A stretch of 64,000 bases of DNA from Thiomicrospira microaerophila (lineage in GTDB: Bacteria > Pseudomonadota > Gammaproteobacteria > Thiomicrospirales > Thiomicrospiraceae). Shown piece by piece: positions 9,384-17,983 of this stretch (position 1 is its first letter; each line of letters starts with the position of its first letter). The DNA lies in NCBI RefSeq assembly GCF_000934765.1, contig NZ_JYNN01000004.1, positions 94,078-158,077 of the forward strand, in the 5' to 3' direction. A program made the position numbers and the translations under genes. The notes under the pieces are model-generated. The model searched no databases, was not told where the DNA came from, and was given only the letters and a program-made list of their open reading frames with translations.

Positions 9384-9829
9384 GTCGCTTATTTTGGTTA
9401 CACGATGAATGCCTGGCTAAGCCAGCCGATTGTCAGCCAGCGGATCGTTGGGTGTATATTTGGGATCAAGCTTATTTTAACAACCAGGCCTGGTCGGCAA
9501 AACGGCTGTTTTTTATTTTTGAAACGCTGGTTGATTTGGCGCAGCAGGGGGCGGAAATCTATCAAGCACCCACGGCATCAGGCTTAACGGCGTTAGTCGA
9601 ACAACATGGCTTTGAACAGGTTATTACTTTTAGCGCGAACGATCCGGTGTTAAATCAGTTGATTGTCGATGTGCAATTGAAAATTCCTCATTTAACCTGC
9701 ATGGCGCAACCAGGCCTGGTTGACAGGGATTTATTGAAACCAGCCAAACGGTTTTTTCAGTATTGGAAGCAGGTTGAAAAACCCTTGTTAGGTGAAAAAC
9801 TAACCACCACCCACCAACGTGTTCGATAA
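9380..9829 (+). CDS. Small alpha/beta protein paired with the photolyase FAD-domain gene
   Basis: A 149-residue protein starting at a GTG that overlaps the previous stop by 4 nt. It begins MSRLFWLHDECL and contains a WVYIWDQAYF strand and a VITFSANDP segment, so it looks like a small Rossmann-like alpha/beta domain. That is the kind of domain missing from the preceding protein, so the two may form a split photolyase-like complex with the domain order reversed. This is inference from size, coupling and predicted fold. Two copies of the CCAGGCCTGG palindrome lie inside the gene (9481, 9707), reading NNQAWS and AQPGLVD. Confidence 0.6.
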   Translation: MSRLFWLHDECLAKPADCQPADRWVYIWDQAYFNNQAWSAKRLFFIFETLVDLAQQGAEIYQAPTASGLTALVEQHGFEQVITFSANDPVLNQLIVDVQLKIPHLTCMAQPGLVDRDLLKPAKRFFQYWKQVEKPLLGEKLTTTHQRVR

Positions 9830-9838
9830 GGAGTCATC

Positions 9839-10321
9839 ATGTCACCGATTCGTCTTGCGCAGATCTTGACCTATTTAGGTACCTTGCCCTTTATTTATGG
9901 CGCATTGGCTAGCTTACAGATGGCGCCCTTGGCAAACCTGATGCCGTTTGATATTCAACAGGCTTTATTAGGGTATGCACTGGTGATACTCAGTTTTATC
10001 GCGGGTATTCATTGGGGCGTGGCCTTGAGCAAGATGGCGGCACCAGATCAGGCCAGACCAGAGCAGGCTAGGCTAGCAGGGCGTTTGCTCTTGATGTCGA
10101 ATGTGATCGCGCTTTGGGCTTGGTGTATCTGGTTATGGGCTTTGAGTTCGTTGAGTCCTTTTAGTTTTTGGGGCTTGGCGCTTGGCTTTGGTGTGATGCT
10201 CGTGTTGGACTGGCGCTGGCTCAGTTTGCCGCAAGCCAAGCCTTGGTTTTGGCGTTTGCGCTGGCAGGCAAGCTTGGTCGCTATCCTGAGTTTAAGTCTG
10301 GCGGGGTGGTATGTTGGATAA
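9839..10321 (+). CDS. DUF3429 family membrane protein
   Basis: A 160-residue hydrophobic protein with about four or five membrane segments (for example residues 10-30, 43-62, 85-105 and 110-127). The N-terminus and the GYALVILSFIAGIHWGVAL stretch match DUF3429. Function unknown. ATG 9839 follows AAGGAG at a good distance. It is the fourth gene of the TIGR03643/photolyase cluster, and its 3' end overlaps the following exonuclease gene by 11 nt, so the cluster is probably one transcript. Confidence 0.8.
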   Translation: MSPIRLAQILTYLGTLPFIYGALASLQMAPLANLMPFDIQQALLGYALVILSFIAGIHWGVALSKMAAPDQARPEQARLAGRLLLMSNVIALWAWCIWLWALSSLSPFSFWGLALGFGVMLVLDWRWLSLPQAKPWFWRLRWQASLVAILSLSLAGWYVG

Positions 10322-11768
10322 TCCCTTTACTAAGCTGACGGAGGCGGGGCTGGATAACTGGGTATTTGTCGATATTGAAACCACCGGTGGTAAACTGCAT
10401 GTGGATGAAATCACAGAAATCGCGCTGATTCATGTGTGTGAAGGCGAGGTGGTGGAGCGGTTTCAGACCTTGCTCAAGCCCTCGCGCTCGATACCGCCTT
10501 GGATTACCGAGTTTACTGGCATTAGTAATGCGATGGTGGTCGATGCGCCGCGTTTTGCCGACATCGCGGACAGCTTAGCGGCTAAGTTGCACAACAAAAT
10601 TTTTGTGGCTCACAATGCCAGATTTGATTATGGCTTTATTAACGCGGCATTTAAGCGCCTCGGACTAGACTTTAAGCTACCTGTGCTGTGCACGGTAAAA
10701 CTATCGCGCGCGCTCTATCCAGAGCACAAGCGGCATGGCTTAGATCAACTGATTGCACGTTTTGATTTGGATTGTGAACAACGCCATCGAGCGATGGGGG
10801 ATGCAGAAGTGGTATGGCAGTTTCTGCAAAAAGCCTTGCACCACAAGGGAGCCGATGCGCTGATCGCCCAATGCAAAACCCAGCTTAAAACCTATAGTTT
10901 ACCCGCCAATCTTGACCCAGCGGTAATGCAAGATTGCCCCGATACACCAGGCGTCTATCGGTTTTACAATCAGTATGGTTCGGTGATCTATGTGGGTAAA
11001 TCCGTGACGTTGCGCACAAGGATTCTGAGCCATTTCACCCAGGGCCAAGCCTTGGCGAAAGATTTACAGATTGCGCAAGAATTGTATCATCTGGACTGGA
11101 TTGAATGCGCGGGTGATCTCGGTGCGCAGTTGTTGGAGTCTAAGTTAGTCAAAGAGTTAAGCCCAAAATATAATCGTCAGCTTAAAAAATTAACCCGCCT
11201 CTGGCGTTTTCAGGTTTTTCAAGACAAACAGGGGTATGACAATCTAAAGCTGGTCAGCACTGAAAAACTGTGCGCCGCTGATTTAGAGGACAGCTATGGG
11301 CTGTATCGCAGCAAGGCACAAGCTATTAAAGCATTGGAAAAACGGGTCGCGGAACATAATCTCTGTCAGCGGTTAACCGGATTAGAAAGCAAAGCCTCAG
11401 GGGCGTGTTTTCCCTATCAGCTTAAACGCTGTAAAGGCCCTTGTATCGGCGAAGAAAGCCCACTGGCCTATAATCTGCGTCTAGCTAGCGCGTTGTTGCC
11501 ACTGAAACAACAGGTTTGGCCTTGGCCGGGTGCGCTATTAGTTAAAGAAACGCACGGTGAACGGGAGCAGTGGCACTTAATTGACCAATGGTGCTGGATA
11601 GGCAGCGCCAGCGACCAAAGCGCACTAGATGACCTACTGGAAAACCGACCCTCAAACTTACAAATTGAGCTGGATAGTTATAAGATACTGTGCAAGTTCC
11701 TGCTTAAGCCAGCGAAAGCGTTAGAAATAATTCAACTAGGCGCCTGTCGGACTAAAGCCAGTCGTTAA
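10311..11768 (+). CDS. DEDDh exonuclease fused to a GIY-YIG (UvrC/Cho-like) nuclease
   Basis: A 485-residue two-nuclease protein. Residues about 15-185 form a DnaQ-type 3'-5' exonuclease (FVDIETTGG metal motif; HRAMGDAEVV near 160). Residues about 205-285 form a GIY-YIG domain (PGVYRFYNQYGSVIYVGKS). A cysteine cluster CFPYQLKRCKGPC follows near 365-377, as in UvrC and Cho. This architecture is known in proteobacteria and is expected to act in DNA repair. The last ten residues (GACRTKASR region) are encoded by the end of a MITE-like repeat (from 11740), so the original C-terminus has been replaced or extended. Confidence 0.9.
   Translation: MLDNPFTKLTEAGLDNWVFVDIETTGGKLHVDEITEIALIHVCEGEVVERFQTLLKPSRSIPPWITEFTGISNAMVVDAPRFADIADSLAAKLHNKIFVAHNARFDYGFINAAFKRLGLDFKLPVLCTVKLSRALYPEHKRHGLDQLIARFDLDCEQRHRAMGDAEVVWQFLQKALHHKGADALIAQCKTQLKTYSLPANLDPAVMQDCPDTPGVYRFYNQYGSVIYVGKSVTLRTRILSHFTQGQALAKDLQIAQELYHLDWIECAGDLGAQLLESKLVKELSPKYNRQLKKLTRLWRFQVFQDKQGYDNLKLVSTEKLCAADLEDSYGLYRSKAQAIKALEKRVAEHNLCQRLTGLESKASGACFPYQLKRCKGPCIGEESPLAYNLRLASALLPLKQQVWPWPGALLVKETHGEREQWHLIDQWCWIGSASDQSALDDLLENRPSNLQIELDSYKILCKFLLKPAKALEIIQLGACRTKASR
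11736..11766 (+). repeat. Left end of a MITE-like element (partial copy)
   Basis: CTAG followed by GCGCCTGTCGGACTAAA matches, with one mismatch, the terminal inverted repeat of the element at 51433-51618, and the match continues through AGCCAGTCG. No right end is seen. The sequence is read through by the exonuclease gene and supplies its last codons. Confidence 0.75.
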
Positions 11769-11770
11769 AC

Positions 11771-11794
11771 GACACTAACATCGGCTTTAGTGTC
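11771..11794 (+). terminator. Hairpin after the exonuclease gene
   Basis: Perfect 8-bp arms GACACTAA and TTAGTGTC around an 8-nt loop, three bases after the stop codon. No T-run follows, so intrinsic termination is possible but not certain. Confidence 0.35.
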
Positions 11795-11853
11795 TTCAAG
11801 AAATGCATTTTCAGCTATAATCACTGGCCAAAGAAAGCAAAAAGAGCGTCGAG

Positions 11854-12095
11854 ATGCCGAAGTTTTTTAACACCGCCGGACCTACCATAAAAACGGATCA
11901 CTACCATATCGACCCACTTTCAAGAGTGGACAGGGAAGAGATAGCATCTCTCATCGCTCAAAAACGCGAATTTATAAAACATCCGGGTTGGAACTTTGGG
12001 CCCAAACCACCAACAAACCCAGGGTACTACTGCTAGATGAAGTCGATGCGCTGATAGGTGACACCCTCGTCGCGCTGCTGCGGTTCTCGCAATGA
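11854..12095 (+). pseudogene. Remnant of an FNTAGP-type AAA ATPase
   Basis: The 5' part (ATG 11854) reads MPKFFNTAGP and HYHIDPLSRVDREEIASLI, the characteristic start of a family of AAA-like ATPases often fused to PD-(D/E)XK nuclease domains. After about 43 residues the expected P-loop (HAPRQTGKT in intact relatives, from memory) is absent. From 12012 a different frame reads NKPRVLLLDEVDALIGDTLV and ALLR, the Walker B region of the same family, before running into a repeat fragment and a stop. So an internal deletion with frame change has destroyed the gene, leaving about 240 bp of a gene normally over 1.5 kb. Confidence 0.75.
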
Positions 12096-12156
12096 CGGGG
12101 TTTTTTTGGTATGATTTGCCACTTATTTTTTGTTTGTTTTTTGGCTTGGAGCTTTT

Positions 12157-13077
12157 TTGAATTTTTCTTTTTCTGAGTTAGTGGTTTCGCGTTGGTCCGG
12201 TTCTTTAGCTGGATTGATGGCGTTTTTGCTGTTGTTGGTGATGGCGTGGCAGTTGGGGGGGGGCTTGGCGCAGACGCTTGAGCAGCCAGCGGCGCCGGTG
12301 TTGCCTGATTTAAAGCCTGTCGCGTTGGAACGCGAACCTGTGTCTTCACCCATCGCGCTCTGGGGGCAGGTGCCGCCGTCTGCGCCGGCCTCTCGTCCTC
12401 AGCCCAGACCGGTTGCCCCGCCGCCTACACCCGTGCAGCCGATTCGTGATACGCGTTTGAATGTGAAGCTTTTGGGTGTGATTAATGCCCAACCGGTTGG
12501 GGTGGCGATTATTCAGGCAGGGCGCGATACCAAGGTGTTGTCAGTGGGCGAGCTGTTGCAATCCAATGTAACCTTAGTGGAGATTGGGCGCGATTTTGTG
12601 ATTTTGCAAAACCGTCAGCAACGCGAGCGCTTGTCAATGGATGATGCGGCGGCGGGTCTGATGGTGGCGGCTGAACAAACTTCACAGGCTAAAGAACGAG
12701 CGCCAGTTGAAAGTCCTGTCTCAGGTTATACGCCTCAGCAATCGGCGTTAGCGCCTGAGCAAGCACAACAATTACAGTCAGTGAGCCGTGAGGTGCGTGA
12801 AAATCCAATGCGTATCGGTCAATATGTCCGGTTTGAGCCGTTGCGCGAACGCGATGCGTGGTTGGGGATTCGGATTGGTGCACGCAATCACCCTGAGATT
12901 TTTGGTGCATTAGGTTTCCGTGAGGGGGATTTGGTCACCTCAATTAATGGATTAAGTGTGGCTGAGATGGCGCAGAATCCCGCGGTATGGAATCGTTTTT
13001 TACAGGAAAGTCGTTTTAGTTTGGTGGTGAATCGCAATGGGTTGGAAGAAACCATTGAGGTTGATTTAAGCCAGTAA
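12157..13077 (+). CDS. gspC: GspC, type II secretion inner-membrane protein
   Basis: About 306 residues. One N-terminal membrane anchor (LAGLMAFLLLLVMAWQLG, about 13-32), a proline-rich linker, the periplasmic homology region (LNVKLLGVINAQPVGVAII, about 103-155) that contacts the GspD secretin, and a C-terminal PDZ-like domain (about 215-300, with FREGDLVTSINGLSV). It links the inner-membrane platform to the secretin. I place the start at TTG 12157, with GGAG seven bases upstream; the frame stays open to TTG 12130. It is the first gene of the gsp operon and is followed by gspD. Confidence 0.92.
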   Translation: MNFSFSELVVSRWSGSLAGLMAFLLLLVMAWQLGGGLAQTLEQPAAPVLPDLKPVALEREPVSSPIALWGQVPPSAPASRPQPRPVAPPPTPVQPIRDTRLNVKLLGVINAQPVGVAIIQAGRDTKVLSVGELLQSNVTLVEIGRDFVILQNRQQRERLSMDDAAAGLMVAAEQTSQAKERAPVESPVSGYTPQQSALAPEQAQQLQSVSREVRENPMRIGQYVRFEPLRERDAWLGIRIGARNHPEIFGALGFREGDLVTSINGLSVAEMAQNPAVWNRFLQESRFSLVVNRNGLEETIEVDLSQ

Positions 13078-13108
13078 GTGATGGTTAATGTTTTTGGAGA
13101 AATCTAGC

Positions 13109-15202
13109 GTGTTTAAAACACAAACAATACAAGCAACACAACTCATCCGTGCGGTGGCATTAGTAGGCCTGGTGGTAACCATGGCGTTTTGGCGGGTTCA
13201 AGCGGCAGAAATTCAACAAAATTTTAAAGACGTGGAAATCAGCAATGTGATTGAGGCGGTCGCCAAGGTGACAGGCGAAAATTTCATTATTGACCCCCGT
13301 GTGCGTGGCAAGGTGACCTTGATTGCACCGAAACCTATGTCGGGCGATGCGTTATATCAAACCTTGTTGGCGATACTCAATGTTCATGGTTTTGTGGCGG
13401 TGCCTAGTGGTGAGGTAACCAAGATTATTCCGGCTAATTTGGCGCGGGATCAGTTGCCTTATATTCGGGCGCAGGATCGTGGCGAGGCTTGGGTTACGGA
13501 GGTGATTGAGGTTGAAAATGTGGAGGCGAGCAAGCTGGTAGCGATTTTGCGGCCCTTGGTGGCGCGTGAGGGTCACTTGGTGGCGATGGCGGAAAGTAAT
13601 CGTTTGATTGTGACCGATACGGTTGATGGTTTAGAACGGATTAAAGCGATTTTGAAGCAGGTGGATATTAATAGTCATGCGGAGTTTGAAGTCATTCGCC
13701 CGCAGTTTGCACCCGCAGAAGAGTTGGTGAAAACCCTGAAAGCCGTACAGGGCACAGGTTCGGCCCAGTCGCCGATTGGGACAAGAATTAGTTTTGATGA
13801 GCGTTCAAACCGCATTATTTTAACCGGTGATTTGAATGCGCGTTTAGCGATGCGCGCACTAATCGCGGAATTGGACGTGCCGGTGGCGCAGGATGGACGG
13901 GTGCAGGTGGTGTATTTACAGTATGCCAAGGCCAAGGACTTGGTGCCTTTATTGCAACAATTGGCGACCAATCAGTCGTTGATAGAGAGTTCGCAGGCTG
14001 AAGGCGGTGCGAGTGGCGCTGGCGGTGCGGAAGCGGCAACGCCACGAGTGCGAACACAAAACGCGGCTAAGTCGATGCAGGATCGGATTTCGATTCAGGC
14101 CGATGAGCGGATGAATGCGGTGATATTAAGCGCGCCTCCTGAAGTGGTGGTGGCGTTGCGCTCGGTGATTAAGCAGTTAGATATTCGCCGTGCACAGGTG
14201 TTGATTGAGGCGATTATTGTTGAGCTTACTGAAGAGCGCGCGGCACAATTGGGTGTTGACTGGGCGGCGATTGGTTCAAGCGGTGCGGGCTTGTTTAATT
14301 TAAGCGGCAATTTAACCGGGGTGTTAGCGGCAGGCGCATCAGGGAATGTGACCGCTTTGCCAGATAGCGTGACAGGGCGTGGTGTAACAGGGGCGGTTGG
14401 CGGTGGTTCAACACGCAGTGGCTGGGGTGCGTTAATCACCGCCTTGCGCAGTGATAGTGGGGCGAATATTTTGTCAACACCGACCCTATTAACGCTGGAT
14501 AACGAGGAAGCCGAGATAGTTGTCGGGCGCGAAGTGCCTTTCCGTACAGGTAGTTATACCACCACAGGTAATGCGAATCCGTTTACGACGGTAGAGCGTA
14601 AAAGTGTGGGTTTAAAGCTGAAGGTGCGCCCACAAATTAACCAGGGCAATGAGGTCTATCTGGATATTGAAAACGAGATTTCGGATGTTATTCCGGGTAG
14701 TGTGGCGGATTTGTTGCAAACCTCTAAACGCACGCTTAAAACCAGTGTGATCGTCGGTGATGGCGATACGATTGTACTTGGCGGTTTGTTAAGTGAACGC
14801 GAAACCGATACCAACGCGCGGGTACCTGGCTTAGGTAGTATTCCGGGTGTAGGGCATTTGTTTCGTTTCCAAAGCAGTAATCGTGAAAAGGTTAATTTGA
14901 TGATTTTCTTGCGCCCGGTGATTGTGCGGGATCAAGAAATGGGTAATTACTATAGTCGTAAAAAATACCGTCATATTCAAACGCAGCAAGATCGTTTGTT
15001 GGAAGAGGATGGCAGTATCCTGTTAGAGGGCTTGCGCCCACAAATGCCTACACTGGAGCAGTTGGATCAGGGCTTGGCGACCTCGCTAGACAAGGGCCAA
15101 GCACCGCAGATTGAAGCGCAGCCGCCGATGGAAAAGGCCAAAGATATGCGCACCGATGCTGAGCGTCGCCGCGATGCTTCACTCGAAATGCTTGGGTTTT
15201 AG
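13109..15202 (+). CDS. gspD: GspD, type II secretion secretin
   Basis: About 697 residues forming the outer-membrane exit channel of type II secretion. A signal peptide (AVALVGLVVTMAFWRVQA) is followed by the N0 domain (about 30-100), three KH-like N domains with a Gly/Ser-rich insertion, and the secretin core with VPGLGSIPGVGHLFR and MIFLRPVIVR near the end. GTG 13109 with GGAGA eight bases upstream is preferred; ATG 13088 in the same frame is the alternative but lacks a clear ribosome-binding site. No separate pilotin gene is recognisable in the window. Confidence 0.95.
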   Translation: MFKTQTIQATQLIRAVALVGLVVTMAFWRVQAAEIQQNFKDVEISNVIEAVAKVTGENFIIDPRVRGKVTLIAPKPMSGDALYQTLLAILNVHGFVAVPSGEVTKIIPANLARDQLPYIRAQDRGEAWVTEVIEVENVEASKLVAILRPLVAREGHLVAMAESNRLIVTDTVDGLERIKAILKQVDINSHAEFEVIRPQFAPAEELVKTLKAVQGTGSAQSPIGTRISFDERSNRIILTGDLNARLAMRALIAELDVPVAQDGRVQVVYLQYAKAKDLVPLLQQLATNQSLIESSQAEGGASGAGGAEAATPRVRTQNAAKSMQDRISIQADERMNAVILSAPPEVVVALRSVIKQLDIRRAQVLIEAIIVELTEERAAQLGVDWAAIGSSGAGLFNLSGNLTGVLAAGASGNVTALPDSVTGRGVTGAVGGGSTRSGWGALITALRSDSGANILSTPTLLTLDNEEAEIVVGREVPFRTGSYTTTGNANPFTTVERKSVGLKLKVRPQINQGNEVYLDIENEISDVIPGSVADLLQTSKRTLKTSVIVGDGDTIVLGGLLSERETDTNARVPGLGSIPGVGHLFRFQSSNREKVNLMIFLRPVIVRDQEMGNYYSRKKYRHIQTQQDRLLEEDGSILLEGLRPQMPTLEQLDQGLATSLDKGQAPQIEAQPPMEKAKDMRTDAERRRDASLEMLGF

Positions 15203-15205
15203 ACG

Positions 15206-16651
15206 ATGTTATTGCCCTTCTTGTTTGCGCGAAAAAATGCGGTGGTGTTAGAGAAGGTCGACACCGGTCTGCAGCTTTTGGTGACCGCGACCACCCGCCC
15301 TGAAGCCGTGCTGGAAGCGCAGCGTTTGATTAATCAGTCTTTTGGGTTGGTGGTGGTGAGTGAAGCCGAGTTTGAGCGCCACTTGCAGCGTCTGTATGCG
15401 CAGGGTGCGCAAACCTCGATGGATGGGATGGATGATTTTGAAACCGATGACTTATCCGCTGTGATGGCCGAAGTGGCTGAAACCCAAGACCTGCTCGACA
15501 GCCAAGATGATGCGCCGATTATTAAATTACTTAATGCGGTGTTTTCTCAGGCGATTCGTGCGGGTGCGTCGGATATTCACATCGAGCCGTTTGAAACCCA
15601 ATTGCGGGTACGTTTCCGGATAGATGGTCAGTTAAAAACCATGCTGACACCTAAGCCAGGCCTGGCGGGGATGTTAGTGTCGCGGATTAAAGTCATGGCG
15701 AAACTCGACATTGCGGAAAAGCGTTTGCCACAGGATGGGCGCATTGCTCTCAAGCTAGGTGGGCGTGCGGTTGATTTGCGGGTATCGACGATTCCTTCGA
15801 ACTATGGCGAGCGGGTGGTGATGCGCTTGCTGGATAAGAGCGCCGGCTTGCTGGATCTAAGTGATTTGGGGATGCCCGCGCCCGTATTGCAAACGATTCA
15901 AACACTGCTCGCGCGTCCGCATGGTATCTTTTTGGTGACGGGGCCTACTGGCTCGGGTAAAACCACTACGCTTTATGCGGGGCTTTCAAGGCTGAACGAT
16001 AACCACCGCAATATCATGACGATTGAAGATCCGGTGGAATACAATATTGATGGCATTAGCCAAACCCAGGTCAATACCAAGGCGAATATGACTTTCGCCA
16101 AAGGTCTTCGCGCGATTTTACGCCAAGACCCGGATGTGGTGATGATTGGTGAAATTCGTGATTTAGAAACCGCTGAAATCGCGGTACAGTCGTCGTTGAC
16201 CGGCCATTTGGTGTTATCCACTTTGCATACTAATACCGCCGTTGGCGCGATTACGCGTTTGCGTGATATGGGGATTGAGCCGTTTTTATTGGCCTCGAGC
16301 GTCACGGGCGTGTTGGCCCAGCGCTTAGTGCGCCGCTTGTGTCCGCATTGTAAACAGCTGCACCTTGCCGATCAGGCTGAATCTAAATTATTAGGCGTTG
16401 AGCAGACACAGATTTATCGCGCCGAAGGCTGTGAGCAGTGTAATCACACAGGCTACCAAGGACGCTTGGGGATTTATGAGTTGGTGTTAATTGATGAACA
16501 GGTGCAACAGATGATTCATGGCGGCGGTTCGGAGTTGGATATTGAACGTTATGTCCGTCAGCACACCCCTTCGTTGCAACAAACCAGTTTTGCACGGGTG
16601 TTGGCCGGCGAAACCAGTTTAGAAGAAGTATTACGCGTGACCCAGGGATGA
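15206..16651 (+). CDS. gspE: GspE, type II secretion ATPase
   Basis: A 481-residue cytoplasmic secretion ATPase that powers pseudopilus assembly. The Walker A motif GPTGSGKTT lies near residues 247-255, the Asp box and Walker B (DPDVVMIGEIRD) near 310-321, and the His box (LVLSTLHTNTA) follows. The zinc-binding C-terminal CxxC pairs (CPHC near 378 and CEQC near 411) are intact. It starts 3 nt after gspD. Its stop codon overlaps the ATG of a repeat-built micro-ORF (16648) that bridges to gspF. Confidence 0.97.
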   Translation: MLLPFLFARKNAVVLEKVDTGLQLLVTATTRPEAVLEAQRLINQSFGLVVVSEAEFERHLQRLYAQGAQTSMDGMDDFETDDLSAVMAEVAETQDLLDSQDDAPIIKLLNAVFSQAIRAGASDIHIEPFETQLRVRFRIDGQLKTMLTPKPGLAGMLVSRIKVMAKLDIAEKRLPQDGRIALKLGGRAVDLRVSTIPSNYGERVVMRLLDKSAGLLDLSDLGMPAPVLQTIQTLLARPHGIFLVTGPTGSGKTTTLYAGLSRLNDNHRNIMTIEDPVEYNIDGISQTQVNTKANMTFAKGLRAILRQDPDVVMIGEIRDLETAEIAVQSSLTGHLVLSTLHTNTAVGAITRLRDMGIEPFLLASSVTGVLAQRLVRRLCPHCKQLHLADQAESKLLGVEQTQIYRAEGCEQCNHTGYQGRLGIYELVLIDEQVQQMIHGGGSELDIERYVRQHTPSLQQTSFARVLAGETSLEEVLRVTQG

Positions 16652-16719
16652 TCGGCTTAGGGATGAATGGCTTAGGAATGAATGGCTTAGGAATGTTGAG
16701 TTCAGGAATGATGATTTAG
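16648..16719 (+). other. Repeat-built micro-ORF between gspE and gspF
   Basis: The 69 bp between gspE and gspF are 15-bp tandem units of the form ATGAATGGCTTAGGA (ATG at 16648, 16663, 16678, 16693, 16708). Read in frame they make a 23-residue peptide, MIGLGMNGLGMNGLGMLSSG plus MMI. Its ATG overlaps the gspE stop as ATGA and its TAG ends one base before the gspF ATG. It could relay ribosomes from gspE to gspF. Whether the peptide is made is unknown. Confidence 0.55.
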
Positions 16720-16720
16720 T

Positions 16721-17953
16721 ATGGCGGTGTTTGAATACAAAGCACTGAGCGCCCAAGGGAAAAATGAAAAAGGCTTGTTGGAAGGCGATTCTGAACGCCA
16801 AGTGCGCCAGGCCTTACGTGATAAAGGGCTGACGCCATTAGCGCTGAAAGCGGTAGATAAGGCCGCCAGCAAAAACAAGGCAAATAACAGCCAGCACAAC
16901 CAGGCCTGGTTGAAACGCGCCATTTCGATTGCCGATTTATCCTTGGCTACGCGGCAGATTGCGACCTTATTGGAAGCGGGCATGCCGCTGACTCAAGCTT
17001 TGCAGGGCGTTGCCAGCCAAGCCGAAACCCGGTTGATGCAGCGTTTTTTGACCAGTTTGCATAGTAAAGTTTCTCAAGGTTATTCGCTGGCACAAGCCTT
17101 GAATCAGTCACCTTATAAAGTGCCGCAAGATTATATGGCGACGATTCACGCCGGCGAGGAGTCGGGGCATCTCGAAGCGGTGTTGTCGCGTTTGTCGGAC
17201 ACGATTGAACAGCAGGAGCGTTTGCGTAAAAAGGTACAAAGCGCGTTAATCTATCCGATGTTGATGGTGGTAGTGGCCATTGCGATTGTGTTCTTTTTGA
17301 TGGTGTATGTGGTGCCGAAGGTGGTGAGTGTCTTTGATAACATGAGCCAATCCTTACCACCCTTGACCCAGGGCTTGTTGTCTACCAGTGAGTTTGTGCA
17401 GGCGCATTCGCTGGCGATGCTGGCAGGCCTGGTTGGATTTGTGGTGTTTTTTAAGTTTTTGATGCGTAATGATAAATGGCTTTATCGTTGGCACAGTGTG
17501 TTATTGCGCACACCGGTGTTGGGCAAGTTTTTAATTTATGGCGCGGTGGCGAAATGGTCGCGTACGCTGGGGGTGTTGGTGGCGAGCGGGGTGCCGGTAA
17601 AATCGGCGCTGCACATTTCTTCGCAGGTGATGAGCCATTTGCCGCTTCGCCAAAAAGTATTGCAGCTGGAGGAGGATGTGCGCAAGGGGCAGTCGCTCGG
17701 TCAAGCGATGCAACAGGCGCGTATTTTCCCTGCACTCTTGTTGAACCTTGTGCAAACCGGTGAAAGTTCGGGTCAGCTTGATGCGATGCTACTCAAGGGC
17801 GCCAGCCATTATGAATATCATGTGGAAACCAGCTCGGCAACCTTAGTCAGCGTGCTCGAACCCCTGCTTATCATCACCATGGGCGGCGTGGTATTAACGA
17901 TTGTACTCGCCATTATGTTGCCGATCTTTGAAATGAACCAAATGATGGGGTAA
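16721..17953 (+). CDS. gspF: GspF, type II secretion platform protein
   Basis: A 410-residue polytopic inner-membrane protein of the GspF/PilC family. It has an N-terminal cytoplasmic domain (MAVFEYKALSAQGKNEKG), two homologous GspF domains (about 75-200 and 275-400, the first with LATRQIATLLEAGMPLTQAL), and three membrane segments near 178-200, 226-245 and 380-400. It connects the GspE ATPase to the pseudopilus. A linker peptide HNQAWLKR near residue 60 is encoded by one full 16-bp palindrome (16897-16912). The gene ends before a repeat block that separates it from gspG. Confidence 0.96.
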   Translation: MAVFEYKALSAQGKNEKGLLEGDSERQVRQALRDKGLTPLALKAVDKAASKNKANNSQHNQAWLKRAISIADLSLATRQIATLLEAGMPLTQALQGVASQAETRLMQRFLTSLHSKVSQGYSLAQALNQSPYKVPQDYMATIHAGEESGHLEAVLSRLSDTIEQQERLRKKVQSALIYPMLMVVVAIAIVFFLMVYVVPKVVSVFDNMSQSLPPLTQGLLSTSEFVQAHSLAMLAGLVGFVVFFKFLMRNDKWLYRWHSVLLRTPVLGKFLIYGAVAKWSRTLGVLVASGVPVKSALHISSQVMSHLPLRQKVLQLEEDVRKGQSLGQAMQQARIFPALLLNLVQTGESSGQLDAMLLKGASHYEYHVETSSATLVSVLEPLLIITMGGVVLTIVLAIMLPIFEMNQMMG

Positions 17954-17983
17954 CAAGGTGCGATTAAATCAACAGATTTTTCT

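Noticed and set aside
11771..11794. Right end of a MITE after the exonuclease gene
   Set aside because: The hairpin GACACTAA/TTAGTGTC does not match the TTTAGTCCGACAGGCTC end; treated as a possible terminator instead.
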